A stretch of 64,000 nt of DNA from Nodosilinea sp. FACHB-141 (lineage in GTDB: Bacteria > Cyanobacteriota > Cyanobacteriia > Phormidesmidales > Phormidesmidaceae), in the NCBI RefSeq assembly GCF_014696135.1, contig NZ_JACJPP010000007.1, forward strand, positions 1 to 64,000, given 5' to 3'. This document shows positions 42,063-52,100 of this stretch, in pieces. A program made the translations under genes and the position numbers. The number at the start of each line of letters is the position of its first letter. The stretch's first letter is position 1. The notes below the pieces were generated by a model, which worked only from the letters and a program-made list of their open reading frames with translations, had not been told where the DNA came from and ran no database searches.

Positions 42063-45000
42063 GCGTTTTGCCGGGCGTAGTCAAGGTTGGGTTGATAGTC
42101 AACCGCCTTTTGCTGGGCAGTAGCATAGTTGGGGTCAGAGGCCGGAACTCGCTGCATGAGAGCGATGGCTTGGGCCCAAGCGTCGGCTACCGCTTGCCAC
42201 TGGGCTGGGGTACTGGCGGTTTGGGCCTGGTTGGCAGCGGTTTGGGCTGCATTAACTGCTTGCCTAAACAGCTCATCTTCGGGCACAGCAGCCGGGTCAA
42301 CCGGAGGTGTAGCAGGCTCGGTGACTGCGGGGTCTCCCCCTGGAGTAGGCTGCCGCAAGCGACCGAGCACTCCGTAGAGCAGCAGGCCACCTAGAACCAG
42401 AGCCCCTACCAAGCCTAAAATCAAGCGTGTGGGCAAGCCTGACCTTCCGCCTGACCGGCGGACACTGCCGTCGTCATTAAACTGGTCTGGGGTGAGCGCT
42501 ACGTGGGTAGAGGGGTCGGAACCAAACTCCTGAATGAAGTCGTCGGTGGCGTCGGGTTCGTCATCTGTTAAGACCACCCCATTGCGGTCTTGGATGAAGC
42601 CGTTGCTATCTAGGGAACTGTCGCTGAAGGCTCCATCATCAAAACCTTCATCATCAAAACCTGTGTTCCCGAAGCCCTCATCGGCAAAGCCCTCGGTGCC
42701 GAAATCGGTCTCAAAGCCTTCATCGCTTATCCCTGCGGACTCGAAGCCGGGTGCCTCAAACTCGTCGTTGCCAAACTCAACGGGCTCAAAGGCTGGATCG
42801 TCCGTGATGTCATCGTTAAGCAGACCAGCAGCCGGTACAGCTCCAGCAGAATAATCCTCCGGCTGCTCCAGAAAGGCAGCGTCGACGTCGCCAAGTTCGT
42901 TGGTCATAGCGAGGTCAGGCATAAAGTCGCCCTCGACGGTTTGGTCTAACTCCATGGTCGAGAAGGGCATATCGGCGTCGGCTTCAAAGCCCACCTCGTA
43001 GGGCTCAGCTGCAAAGGGATTTGAAGTGGTGTAGGGATCCTCAGCTTGAGCATCGAAGGTCAGTTCAGGATCAAAGCCGCTCTCCGGTTCAGCCCCAAAG
43101 TCGGCGGGAGAATCTAGGACAAGGTTAGGGTCGAAGCTGCCGTCTTCCACTGCCCAGGGTGGAGCATCGGCTGCGGAGAAACCTGAGTCGCCCTCTTCGG
43201 GTACAAAGGCATCTACGCCGAGGGGCTCTAGAACCAGATCGTCGGGACCGGCTTCTAGATCAAAATCGCTTGAGAAGGGAGTGTCTATCGCTTGATCACT
43301 CAGCTCGCCCTCGGCTAAGTCAAGGTCAATGGCGGCAAAGTCAGCGGTGCCCAAATCGTCGTAACTGCCTAGATCGTCATAGGTGCCCAGATCGGTATCA
43401 GGGTCGAGGGGTAGCTCGCCCTCGGCGCCAGCGGTGCCTAGATCATTGTAAGTACCTAAATCGTCGTAGGTGCCTAGAGCAGTATCAGGGTCGAGGGCCA
43501 GCTCGTCCTCGGTCAAGCCAGCAGTGCCTAGATCGTCGTAAGTACCTAGATCGTCGTAGGTGCCCAGATCAGTATCAGAGTCGAGGGTAAGATCAGGCTC
43601 GTCTGCACTCCAATCGCCGCCTGCAAAGGCAGCGGGTTCTGTGAGGTCTAGATCGGTAGCAGCGCCTAAATCCTCAAACGCTAACTCTTCTGGGGTCAAC
43701 AGTTCGGGAGGTAGAGGCTCTAAACCCGCTTCTAGGTTTGAAGTGGTGCTGTCGGTGCCTAGATCGAGGTCAGGAAAGGCATCGACATCAAGTGTGTTGT
43801 CCTCAACTATTGGTGTTTCTGAATCAAATCCTTCATCCAACCCTAGATCCAAGTCGGTGTCGAACTCGGTAGCCGCTAAAGGATCTAACTCAGGAAAATC
43901 CAGGTCGTTGGGACTGTTCTCTCCTAGATCCAATCCGGTGTCGAACTCAGTGGCCGCTAGAGGGTCTGGTTCTGCCTCAAGAAAATCTAGGTCGCTGGGA
44001 CTGTCTTCTAAATTGGTGAAATCGTCGGAGAGGACGGCGTCGCTACTCAAATCTTCGTCAAAGTTGATTGGGTCATCCATGCCAGACAAGTCGTCGGCCC
44101 AAGGGGTGGCAGAACTGTCTACTAGGCCTGCGGCGGGAGCGGTGCCCAGGTCTGGGCTGGCGTCGCTACTGCTCCAAAGGTCATCTAGATCAATGTCGAT
44201 GTCAGGGGCTGTGGGGGGAGCCGCAGGGGTGTTGAGATCGAAGTCGAAGTCGTCGGCTGCGATCGCAGCCTGGTCCCCAACCGTCTCACTCAGTTCTGGG
44301 CCGCTCTCAAAGTCGAGACCAAAGTCTGCAATCTCCTCAGTGCCACTGTCGGCGGCCCATTGCTGGGCTTCTAAGTCTAAAGCGGCCTGATCGGCAGCGG
44401 CAAAATCTAGGTCCAGGTCGCTGGTGCTGGTGCTTGGGTCAAAGTCGAGCTCATCGCCCTCCCCGGTGGGCGCATCATTAAGACCAAGATCCAAATCCAA
44501 CTCATCAGTAGTAATGGGTTCTTCGCCGCCTAGATCAAAATCTAGACCGGTGTCAGCCCCGACAGTGGGTGATGGGTCTGGGCCTAGATCCAGGTCTAAA
44601 TCATCTTCATTGAAGCCAAGATCCAAATCCAATGCATCAGCAGTAGCGGGTTCTTCGCTACCTAGATCAAAATCTAGACCGGTGTTAGCCCCGGCAGTGG
44701 GTGATGGGTCTGGGCCTAGATCCAGGTCTAAATCATCTTCATTGAAGCCAAGATCCAGATCTAAAGCATCTGTAATAATGGTTTCTTCGCTGCCCAGATC
44801 AAAATCTAGATCAGTGTCAGCCCCGACAGTGGGTGATGGGTCTGGGCCTAGATCTAGGTCTAATTCGTCAACAGACGCTCCAGTGACTTCGTCGCCCATG
44901 CCTAAATCGAGGTCAAAATCGCTTGCTGAAGCATCTCCCTCAGGCGCATCAATGAAGTCTAGGTCAAGGCCTAGGTTATCTGGGGCGGTGGCGGGTGCCT

Positions 45001-45928
45001 CCTCAAGGCCTAGGTCAAAGTTCAGCTCAGTATCGGGTGCGGTGCTCGCTGAGTCTTCGGTAAAGCTCAGGTCAGCGGCGGGGGCATCAGCCAGGGCTAG
45101 GTCGAGATCAAAATCAGCAGCGGACTCGGCAGCGGCAGGCTCTGAGAACTCTAGGTCAAAATCTAGATCGGTAGCTCCAGCATCGCTCGGCTCTTCACCA
45201 AGACCTAAATCGAAATCAAGGTCGCTGGCATTGCTAGATGTGTCAGTAAACTCTAGATCGAGATCGCTGGCATTGGTAGAGGTGTCGGTGAACTCTAGGC
45301 CAAAATCATCGGTGGCCCCCAGATCGGCACCGGCTTCGGAGAGGCTGGTGTCGGTCAGATCGAGATCAAAGTCGCTGGCGCTATCGTCGGTAAAGCTCAG
45401 GTCAAAATCGGCCGGGGCATCGAGGTCGAGATTGCTAGGGCCATCGGTAAACTCTAAATCGAGGTCGGTACCGCCAAAGTCATCGCCCAAGGACGCGTCA
45501 AAATCGCCTAGCTGATCGAGGTCAAGGTCGGCACCATTGGTGCTGTCGAGGTCGAACCCGAGGTCGAGGTCATCACTGGTCGGAGTGGGCGCTAGACCTA
45601 GGTCAAAGTCCAGATCGCTAACCGGGGCGTCTTGCAGCACCAGGTTTTCGCTCCAGGCGCTGGTGTCAGCCCCCAGTTGTTTGCCGCTGACGGTCAGCTG
45701 TTGAATGGTAGCTAGCTCCAGCCCGGTAATGCCCTTTTTGACATAGGCAACCAGATCAGCCTGGTTGGGAATTTGGGCAGACTCTAGGTTCACCTGGAGG
45801 GTGCTGTCGTGTTGCACCACGTGGGCAGTGATACCTTGGGCCTCCAGGTGGCGATTCATCAGAGCCGCGATCGCCTCTGGGTCACCCTGACGGGCCAGTT
45901 GCAGAACAGTGGGGGGCGTATTAGACAT
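42056..45928 (-). CDS. Very large acidic Asp/Leu-repeat protein with C-terminal TM and helical domain
   Basis: 1290 residues. Residues 1-105 are a cyanobacterial module also found at the N-terminus of unrelated proteins (LARQGDPEAIAALMNRHLEAQGI, VAYVKKGITGLELATIQQLTVSGKQ). Residues about 110-1150 are almost entirely acidic and disordered, with DLDLDLG and TYDDLG units and two recent tandem arrays. A TM helix follows at about 1165-1190 (LPTRLILGLVGALVLGGLLLYGVLG), then a Pro/Asp linker and a helical C-terminal domain (LFRQAVNAAQTAANQAQTAS, DYQPNLDYARQ). The long acidic segment should be cytoplasmic. It could bind cations or partner proteins or act as a spacer; the function is unknown. Confidence 0.85.
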   Translation of the reverse strand: MSNTPPTVLQLARQGDPEAIAALMNRHLEAQGITAHVVQHDSTLQVNLESAQIPNQADLVAYVKKGITGLELATIQQLTVSGKQLGADTSAWSENLVLQDAPVSDLDFDLGLAPTPTSDDLDLGFDLDSTNGADLDLDQLGDFDASLGDDFGGTDLDLEFTDGPSNLDLDAPADFDLSFTDDSASDFDLDLTDTSLSEAGADLGATDDFGLEFTDTSTNASDLDLEFTDTSSNASDLDFDLGLGEEPSDAGATDLDFDLEFSEPAAAESAADFDLDLALADAPAADLSFTEDSASTAPDTELNFDLGLEEAPATAPDNLGLDLDFIDAPEGDASASDFDLDLGMGDEVTGASVDELDLDLGPDPSPTVGADTDLDFDLGSEETIITDALDLDLGFNEDDLDLDLGPDPSPTAGANTGLDFDLGSEEPATADALDLDLGFNEDDLDLDLGPDPSPTVGADTGLDFDLGGEEPITTDELDLDLGLNDAPTGEGDELDFDPSTSTSDLDLDFAAADQAALDLEAQQWAADSGTEEIADFGLDFESGPELSETVGDQAAIAADDFDFDLNTPAAPPTAPDIDIDLDDLWSSSDASPDLGTAPAAGLVDSSATPWADDLSGMDDPINFDEDLSSDAVLSDDFTNLEDSPSDLDFLEAEPDPLAATEFDTGLDLGENSPNDLDFPELDPLAATEFDTDLDLGLDEGFDSETPIVEDNTLDVDAFPDLDLGTDSTTSNLEAGLEPLPPELLTPEELAFEDLGAATDLDLTEPAAFAGGDWSADEPDLTLDSDTDLGTYDDLGTYDDLGTAGLTEDELALDPDTALGTYDDLGTYNDLGTAGAEGELPLDPDTDLGTYDDLGSYDDLGTADFAAIDLDLAEGELSDQAIDTPFSSDFDLEAGPDDLVLEPLGVDAFVPEEGDSGFSAADAPPWAVEDGSFDPNLVLDSPADFGAEPESGFDPELTFDAQAEDPYTTSNPFAAEPYEVGFEADADMPFSTMELDQTVEGDFMPDLAMTNELGDVDAAFLEQPEDYSAGAVPAAGLLNDDITDDPAFEPVEFGNDEFEAPGFESAGISDEGFETDFGTEGFADEGFGNTGFDDEGFDDGAFSDSSLDSNGFIQDRNGVVLTDDEPDATDDFIQEFGSDPSTHVALTPDQFNDDGSVRRSGGRSGLPTRLILGLVGALVLGGLLLYGVLGRLRQPTPGGDPAVTEPATPPVDPAAVPEDELFRQAVNAAQTAANQAQTASTPAQWQAVADAWAQAIALMQRVPASDPNYATAQQKAVDYQPNLDYARQNAQ
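43386..43650 (-). repeat. Coding tandem repeat, 87-90 bp (TYDDLGTYDDLGTA units)
   Basis: Three copies start (minus-strand text order) near 43563, 43473 and 43386, spaced 90 and 87 bases. Each encodes DTDLGTYDDLGTYDDLGTAG followed by an acidic stretch. Confidence 0.8.
44529..44924 (-). repeat. Coding tandem repeat, 132 bp x 3 (44 codons)
   Basis: Copies begin at 44529, 44661 and 44793 with exact 132-base spacing. They encode LDLDLGPDPSPT, then LDFDLGSEE and LDLDLGFNEDD. DNA identity is high, showing recent expansion of the acidic protein. Confidence 0.88.
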
Positions 45929-46057
45929 AGGGGTCTATTGAATTCGATGAATTCAGCGCACAGGCCGGAGAATTCCCTATAGTATGCCCGCGGTGGCTGA
46001 TATTGACACAATCATTGGCTCACAGGGCGTAAACCTGAGGTAATGTCGTCCCAAATG

Positions 46058-48874
46058 TTACGGATTTTGTTGATTTAGCTCCTGTAAAGCGCGCTCTAAC
46101 TGCTGCTGGGCTTCGCCATAGCGCTGCCAATCGCCCTGCTGAAGAGCCTGCTGGCCGCTTTGGTACGATTCCAGCGCCGACTGCACCAGATCGGACACAG
46201 TGCTAGGCGGTGCCGGTTCGGTGCCGGGATCGACGGGAGCGGGCGGTGGGGCAACTGCATCGCCAAAGATGGTGTCTAGGCTTTGGTCGAGGGTTTCTCG
46301 CATCACCACGCGATCGTTGTAAGCGACAATCACTCGCCGCAGCTCGGGCAGTTCGCCCTGGTCGGCCCGCAAGTAAATGGGCTGCACGTAGAGCAGCGAT
46401 TGCTCGACGGGGATTACCAGCAGGGTGCCGCGAATTACCCCTGAGCCCTGCTGGCTCCAGAGGGTGAGCTGCTCAGAAATTTCCGGGGTCTGGCTAATGC
46501 GGGCCTCGACCTGGGTGGGGCCAAACACCAGCTCCTGCTTCGGAAATTCGTAGAGCAGCAGCCGACCGTAGTTGTCGCCGTCGGAGCCGCCTGCCATCCA
46601 GGCGATCATGTTGTCGCGGTTGGCCGGGGTAAAGGGGAGAATTTGCATAAATTCCTCTCCCTCTAGCTGGGGCAGCTTCATGATCACGTAGTAGGGCTCC
46701 ATGGGTTCCACGGCGTCCTCTTCTCCGTGTTCTGGAAACCGCCAGAGGTCTTCGCGGTTGTAGAAGACCTCTGGGTTTTCCATGTGGTAGGCCCGATACA
46801 TCTGGGCCTGCACGGTGAAAATGTCCAGGGGATAGCGCAGGTGCTCGCGGTAGTTGGCGGGCAGCTCTTCGATGGGTTTGAAGAGATTTGGGAAAATCCG
46901 GCTGTAGGTAGCCAGCAGCGGGTCCTCGCGATCGCGAGCGTAGAACTCTAGAGTGCCGTCGTAGGCGTCGATAAAGACCTTGACGGCATCGCGAATGTAG
47001 TTGACGCCGTTGCGCATCAGGGGATTGGTGTTCTCCACCAGCGAAACCATGTCGGTGCGGCGGTTGAGGGGCTCGGAATAGGGGTAGCGATCGCTGCTGG
47101 TGTAGCCATCCAAAACCCACTTGATCCGCCCGTCGATCACCGCTGGGTAGGGGTCGCTGTCGTAGGTGAGAAAGGGAGCGACATGGCGCACCCGATCAGT
47201 AATCAGCCGATGGTAGTGAATCCGGGTTTCAGGGCTGAAATAGTTGGAGATCAGCACCCGCACGTTGCCCAGATCGAAGGCGTAGGCCAGCCGCCGCAGC
47301 CACGAATTGAGCGGCACGCCGCCCGCCCCGGTGTAGCGGTAAGACGCGTTGGTGTCGCCTTGGGGATAGTCAAACTCGTCGGTGTTGGCCCCGGTAAAGA
47401 TGTAATTGCGGGTGCTTTCGCCGTAGTAAAGGCGGGGCTGGTCGAGGGGCAAATCGACGGTGCTGCTGGGGGGCACATTGCGAATAAAGAAATCAGGCAG
47501 CCCGTTGGGGGTCACCTGGTTGACCGGGCTCATCACAATCCCAAAGCCGTGGGTAAATTTGAGCTGGCGGTTGATCCAGTTTTGGGCCTCGGGGGGTAAT
47601 TGCTCGACCGGCAGCTCGCGGGCCGAAATGGTGACCTGGCGGTAGTCGCCGTTGAGGGTGTAGCGGTCAACATCCACATCCTCAAAGTTGTAGTAGAGGC
47701 GAATTTCTTGCAGCTGCTTGTAGGTGCTGAGCAGCGGAGCGTAGTCCCACAGGCGGATGTTGCCGATGGTGGGCTCGTTGGCGTCGAGCACAGCGCGATC
47801 GAGACTGTTGTTGGCGGGGAAGGGCTCTGACACCACGCTGGTAAGGTTGTAGGCCGCGCGGGTAAAGGCAATGTTGTGCTCGATGTAGGGGCGCTCCATG
47901 GTGAGCTCGTTGGGCTCAACCACAAAGTTTTGCTGAAACCAGGGATACATGCCGTTGACCAGCACCAGCACGCCCAGGTAGATCACAATGCCAAAAATCG
48001 GCAGCGAAAAGCCGCTGCGCCCCAGGGCAATTAGAAACAGCGCCGCCACCGCCAGGGTGACAAACCCCATCAGCCAAAAAGACTGGAGCCGAGCATGGAC
48101 ATCGGTGTAGCCCGCGCCGAAAATAACGCCGCTGTCGGAGTAGAGTAGCGAAAAGCGATCGAGCCAAAAGCCCACCGCCAGCAGGGCCGCGATCGCCGCC
48201 AGCAGCAGACACAGGTGAGCCTTGGCTTCCCCCGTGAGAAAGTACTTCCAACCGCGCTCGGGGCGCACCTCACCCTTGAGGGCATACACGGCACTAGCCA
48301 GCAGCAGCGACCACACCAGCAGGCCCAGTAGATTGTCTTGCAGCCCCTGCCACAGAGGCAGCTTAAACATATAAAAGCTGATATCGCGCTGAAAGATGGG
48401 GTCAGGGGTGCCAAACTCGGTAGGGTTGAGAAATTGCAGCACGGTCTGCCAAGCCGAAGCCGCTCGCAATGCCACCCCTAGCGAGAGCAGGAAAACCAGC
48501 CCTGCCACCCCCAAATGGGTGAAGCGTTCGATCTGCTGGCGCTGAACTGGGTTGCTGTAGCGGCTTAAAAATCGGTAGACGCGATCGCGGGTTAGCTGCC
48601 GCGCGATCTGGTAGTTGGCCCACAGCACTCCGCCGTAAACGACAAACGACCCCACTCCCAGGGCCAGCTGCCACTTAATGCGTACCCAAAACACCGATGC
48701 GTAACCCACCGACTCAAACCACCATGACTCGGTGAGCAGATGCACTAGGCTGCTCGAAAAGACCAGCAGCAGAGTGATTGCTACCAGCCAGGGCAGCAGT
48801 CGACGGGCCTTAAAGGATTTAGCAGGGGAATAGGTCACAGGTATGGCAGGTAGGGGCAGAGTGCAGTCGGGCAA
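46058..48874 (-). CDS. UPF0182 family multipass membrane protein
   Basis: 938 residues with seven or so TM helices in the first 330 residues (LPWLVAITLLLVFSSSLVHLL, VGSFVVYGGVLWANYQIAR, LTLAVAALFLIALG and others). A large extracytoplasmic domain follows (YIEHNIAFTRAAYNL, LRRLAYAFDLGNVRVLIS, HYHRLITDRVRHVAPFLTYDSDPYPA, FMQILPFTPANRDNMIAWMAGGSDG). The C-terminus is a Gln-rich coiled tail (SYQSGQQALQQGDWQRYG). These match UPF0182, widespread in actinobacteria and cyanobacteria with no assigned role. The start used is TTG at 48872-48874; a GTG at 48838 is an alternative that keeps TM1. Confidence 0.93.
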   Translation of the reverse strand: MPDCTLPLPAIPVTYSPAKSFKARRLLPWLVAITLLLVFSSSLVHLLTESWWFESVGYASVFWVRIKWQLALGVGSFVVYGGVLWANYQIARQLTRDRVYRFLSRYSNPVQRQQIERFTHLGVAGLVFLLSLGVALRAASAWQTVLQFLNPTEFGTPDPIFQRDISFYMFKLPLWQGLQDNLLGLLVWSLLLASAVYALKGEVRPERGWKYFLTGEAKAHLCLLLAAIAALLAVGFWLDRFSLLYSDSGVIFGAGYTDVHARLQSFWLMGFVTLAVAALFLIALGRSGFSLPIFGIVIYLGVLVLVNGMYPWFQQNFVVEPNELTMERPYIEHNIAFTRAAYNLTSVVSEPFPANNSLDRAVLDANEPTIGNIRLWDYAPLLSTYKQLQEIRLYYNFEDVDVDRYTLNGDYRQVTISARELPVEQLPPEAQNWINRQLKFTHGFGIVMSPVNQVTPNGLPDFFIRNVPPSSTVDLPLDQPRLYYGESTRNYIFTGANTDEFDYPQGDTNASYRYTGAGGVPLNSWLRRLAYAFDLGNVRVLISNYFSPETRIHYHRLITDRVRHVAPFLTYDSDPYPAVIDGRIKWVLDGYTSSDRYPYSEPLNRRTDMVSLVENTNPLMRNGVNYIRDAVKVFIDAYDGTLEFYARDREDPLLATYSRIFPNLFKPIEELPANYREHLRYPLDIFTVQAQMYRAYHMENPEVFYNREDLWRFPEHGEEDAVEPMEPYYVIMKLPQLEGEEFMQILPFTPANRDNMIAWMAGGSDGDNYGRLLLYEFPKQELVFGPTQVEARISQTPEISEQLTLWSQQGSGVIRGTLLVIPVEQSLLYVQPIYLRADQGELPELRRVIVAYNDRVVMRETLDQSLDTIFGDAVAPPPAPVDPGTEPAPPSTVSDLVQSALESYQSGQQALQQGDWQRYGEAQQQLERALQELNQQNP

Positions 48875-49186
48875 AACCTCTAAACATAGCGCCTGAAGTG
48901 CCGTTGCTTCTAAAGTCTAGCGATCTGACTGCTGAGACAAGTCGCCTATGTCCCCAGGCTTAACCTTTTTTTAGGACGGCGATCGCGTTGATGGCCTCTG
49001 CGTTGGCTAAACCAACCCTGCCTACCGATAGATTGTCCTACCGTCATGCTTGGGTTGACCTGCGATCGCAATAATATCTCCCCAGCCAATTGTCAACTTT
49101 TAATAAGCCCGTGCGGAATGCCCGTAATTTCACGGAAGTTACCTGGGAAACCTAACAGGCAATAGCCCTCCCACGGTGCCCCATCT
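48875..49186. other. Intergenic region, divergent promoters
   Basis: 312 bases between the divergent UPF0182 and tubulin-like genes. It contains HIP1 sites (48980, 49062) and AT-rich promoter-like sequence near 49090, with no gene. Confidence 0.5.
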
Positions 49187-52100
49187 ATGAGCGAATACAC
49201 AGGCATGACCCCCACAGTCATCATTGGCGTGGGGGGCACTGGCAAAGAGATTCTGATCAAAATTCGCCGCATGATCGTGGAGCAGTATGGCTCCCTCGAC
49301 GCCCTGCCGATCGTCTCGTTTTTGCACATTGACACCGAGCAAAATGCCAAGGTTTCCGAAGCCCAAACGGTCTTAAAACAAGATATTTCCCTGCGACCCA
49401 TCGAGCAGGTGTGGGCCAAGGTCGAAGATGCCAAGGCCATTCTCAACAAGCTGTCGGCCTACCAATATTTAGACGAGTGGTTCCCCAGCGAGCTCAAGGG
49501 CACCGACTCAATTTTGTCTGGAGCGGGGCAAATTCGCGCCCTAGGGCGGTTTGCCTTTAGCCTCAACTACCCCCTGATCAAGGACTATTTCACTAAGGCC
49601 AAGGGGCGCATCGTCGGCCACGAGAAATTCATGCTCGATCGCTGGAAGGTGCAGCTCGACAAGGGCATCAACATCTTCGTGGTCTGCTCGCTCTCCGGCG
49701 GCACCGGCTCCGGCATGGTGATGGACCTGGCCTACAACCTGCGCGACTGGGTGCCAGTGTCAGAGCTGCCCCAGACCAGTGCATTCCTGGTGCTGCCAGG
49801 GGCCTTTTCGGGATTGGGCGATCGCGTCATTGCCAATGCCTACGCTGCCCTGATGGAGCTGAACCACTACAGCCGCGGCGACACCCGATTTGATGCTCAG
49901 TACAGCGACAGCCAGAGCGATCGCATCACCAGCCAGAGTGGCCTCGATGTGCCCTTCAACTTCACCTACCTAGTGGGCAACAGCAACGACAAAGTCACCT
50001 TTCCTACCCTGGGCGACGTGCTCGAAATGGTGGCCCAGAACGTGTTTCTCGACTTTAGCTCCGGCTTTAGTCAGTACAAAAAGCTGGTGCGCGACAACGT
50101 CCGCAAGCACTGGGCCAGCCCTGACGCCTTGGGCTATCCGCAAAATTTCATGAGCTTTGGCCTCTCCAGCATTCAGTTTCCGGTGGAACGGGTGCTGAAC
50201 GCCTGCTCGGCCCGCCTGGCCGCCAAACTAGTGGACTGGTGGAGCAACCCCACGCCCGCTCCTGCGGCGATGTCCGACCTGATTCGCACCGAAATTCTCC
50301 CCGGTCTGTTTCTAGCCGAATCAGAGCATGACCACCAGGTGATCGACAGCATCAGCATGGGCGACAACAAAAAGCCCTACGCCAAGGAAGTCGCCGACTG
50401 GGTGGCGGGGGTGCGCAAGCGCCGCAACGACCTGAATATTCCCTTTGAGAATTTGCAGCGGTTTATTTCCAACGAGCAGGAAAAATATTCTCCCCACTTC
50501 AACGACACCGGCACCGACCCCAAGCGCTGGAGCGACTACTTCCAGAAAATGTGGGACAACCTCAGCTGGCTAATCCCCGAAAAGCGCAAGGAGCTGCGCG
50601 CCGCGGTCTACCTGATGGTGGAAGATCGCTTCCGGGGGCCAAAGTTCACCCGCCAGTTTCTGGAAGTCTTGATTGAGGTGTTTGCCGACTTTCGCAGCAA
50701 ATTTGACCAAGACCGACAGAAATACTGGCTACCCCGCGAGCGATCGGCCCAAAACGCCCTGCAAACCCTGCTGAAGCAGATCGACGACCACGCCAAGCAG
50801 ATGATGATGCTCAACCGCAAGAAAGTCATCGAAGACGACTTTCAGGGCATTATGCAGGCCCTAGAGCAGATTTACGTCTCTAAGGTCGAGGTCAAAGCCC
50901 GCACTTTGGGGGTGATGCTGCTCGACGGCCTGCGCGAAGAAATTGACCAGCTCCTGGTCGACCTCACCGCCTTTGAGACAGTGCTGAGCAACGTCCAGGT
51001 CGAGCTGAAGGATAAGGAGCGCGTCTACACCCGGGAGACCGGCGGCCTGACGGTCAACGGCATTTTGCTTTACGACGAGAAGGAAATCGACGCCGCTTAC
51101 CGCAAAACCGTCGCCGACCAGGAAGAAACCCTCTGCCAAACCCTCTCCCAGCAGGTGCTCGAAGAACTGCGGGTGCGCCTGTTTGACCTCTACCCCTACG
51201 ACGCCCTCAAGACCAAGGACCTCTACGAGCGGTTGCTGGGTCAGGCGATGGATGTGTTTCGCCGCCGCAGCCAGCTCGACATCTCCACTGCCCGCAAATT
51301 TCTGGAGCAGTACCCTACTGTTGAGATGCAGGAGGCCCAGATCAAAACCACCTTCGAGAAGTCGGAAGCCTTTTTGCGCCTCAGCCAGGAGCAAAAGAAG
51401 CTGGGCTGGGACGACAAGCTAGAGAAGTACCAAAAGCTGGTTGGCATCCAGGGCGGCAGCAAGCCTACGGATCCAGCGGTCTCAGCCCTACTGCCGATGA
51501 TTCGCAAAACTAGCACCGTCACTGACAAAGAAATTCGTCCCCTCAACGACCCCTACCACATCTACTTTGTGCAAGAGACAGGGGCCTTCCCCCTGCGGCT
51601 GATCGAGGGCATGGAGCGGATGCGATCGCTCTACCGCGCCGTCAGCCAAGCCGACCATAACCCCCTGCACACCCACCAAGACTATCGCCAGTTTGGCGAC
51701 GTCATGCCCGAAACCAGCAACGAGCGCCAGGCTCGCTACAACCTGATGCTGGCCAACGCCCTGGGTCTGGTGCGCCGCGAAGACAACCGCGTCACCGGCT
51801 TTGCCGAGGTCAAATTTACCTACCGCGACAAGCTCACCGGCTTTGACAAAACCGAGGTCATGGGCGCCACTTGGGAAGAAGCGGAAGACTTTTTGCTCAC
51901 CGACCAAAACCGCCGCTTGACCGAGACCCTAGACAACGCCATTCGCGCGATCGGCGAACAGGCCGCCACCAAACCCCAAAAGCAAGCCCTCTACACCCAG
52001 GTAATGACCTACCTGCAACAACAGGAGCAAACGATTCCGGGCGGCTCCGACAGCGACGACTACAAGCGCATCCAGGCCGCCATTTCCAACTTCGTCACCA

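Noticed and set aside
44529..44924. Regularly spaced 132-bp repeats considered as a CRISPR-like array
   Set aside because: Units are contiguous without spacers, in frame and coding; no cas genes are near. No CRISPR array is present in the window.
43159..45515. Long plus-strand frames rich in Arg/Ser (up to 363 residues) opposite the acidic protein
   Set aside because: They are mirror images of the DLDL codon repeats on the minus strand: repetitive GATC/TAG-poor DNA stays open in other frames. There is no start signal, domain or natural composition.
46494..47120. 208-codon minus-strand frame
   Set aside because: Alternate frame of UPF0182 with Arg/His/Gly-skewed composition typical of a GC-rich shadow.
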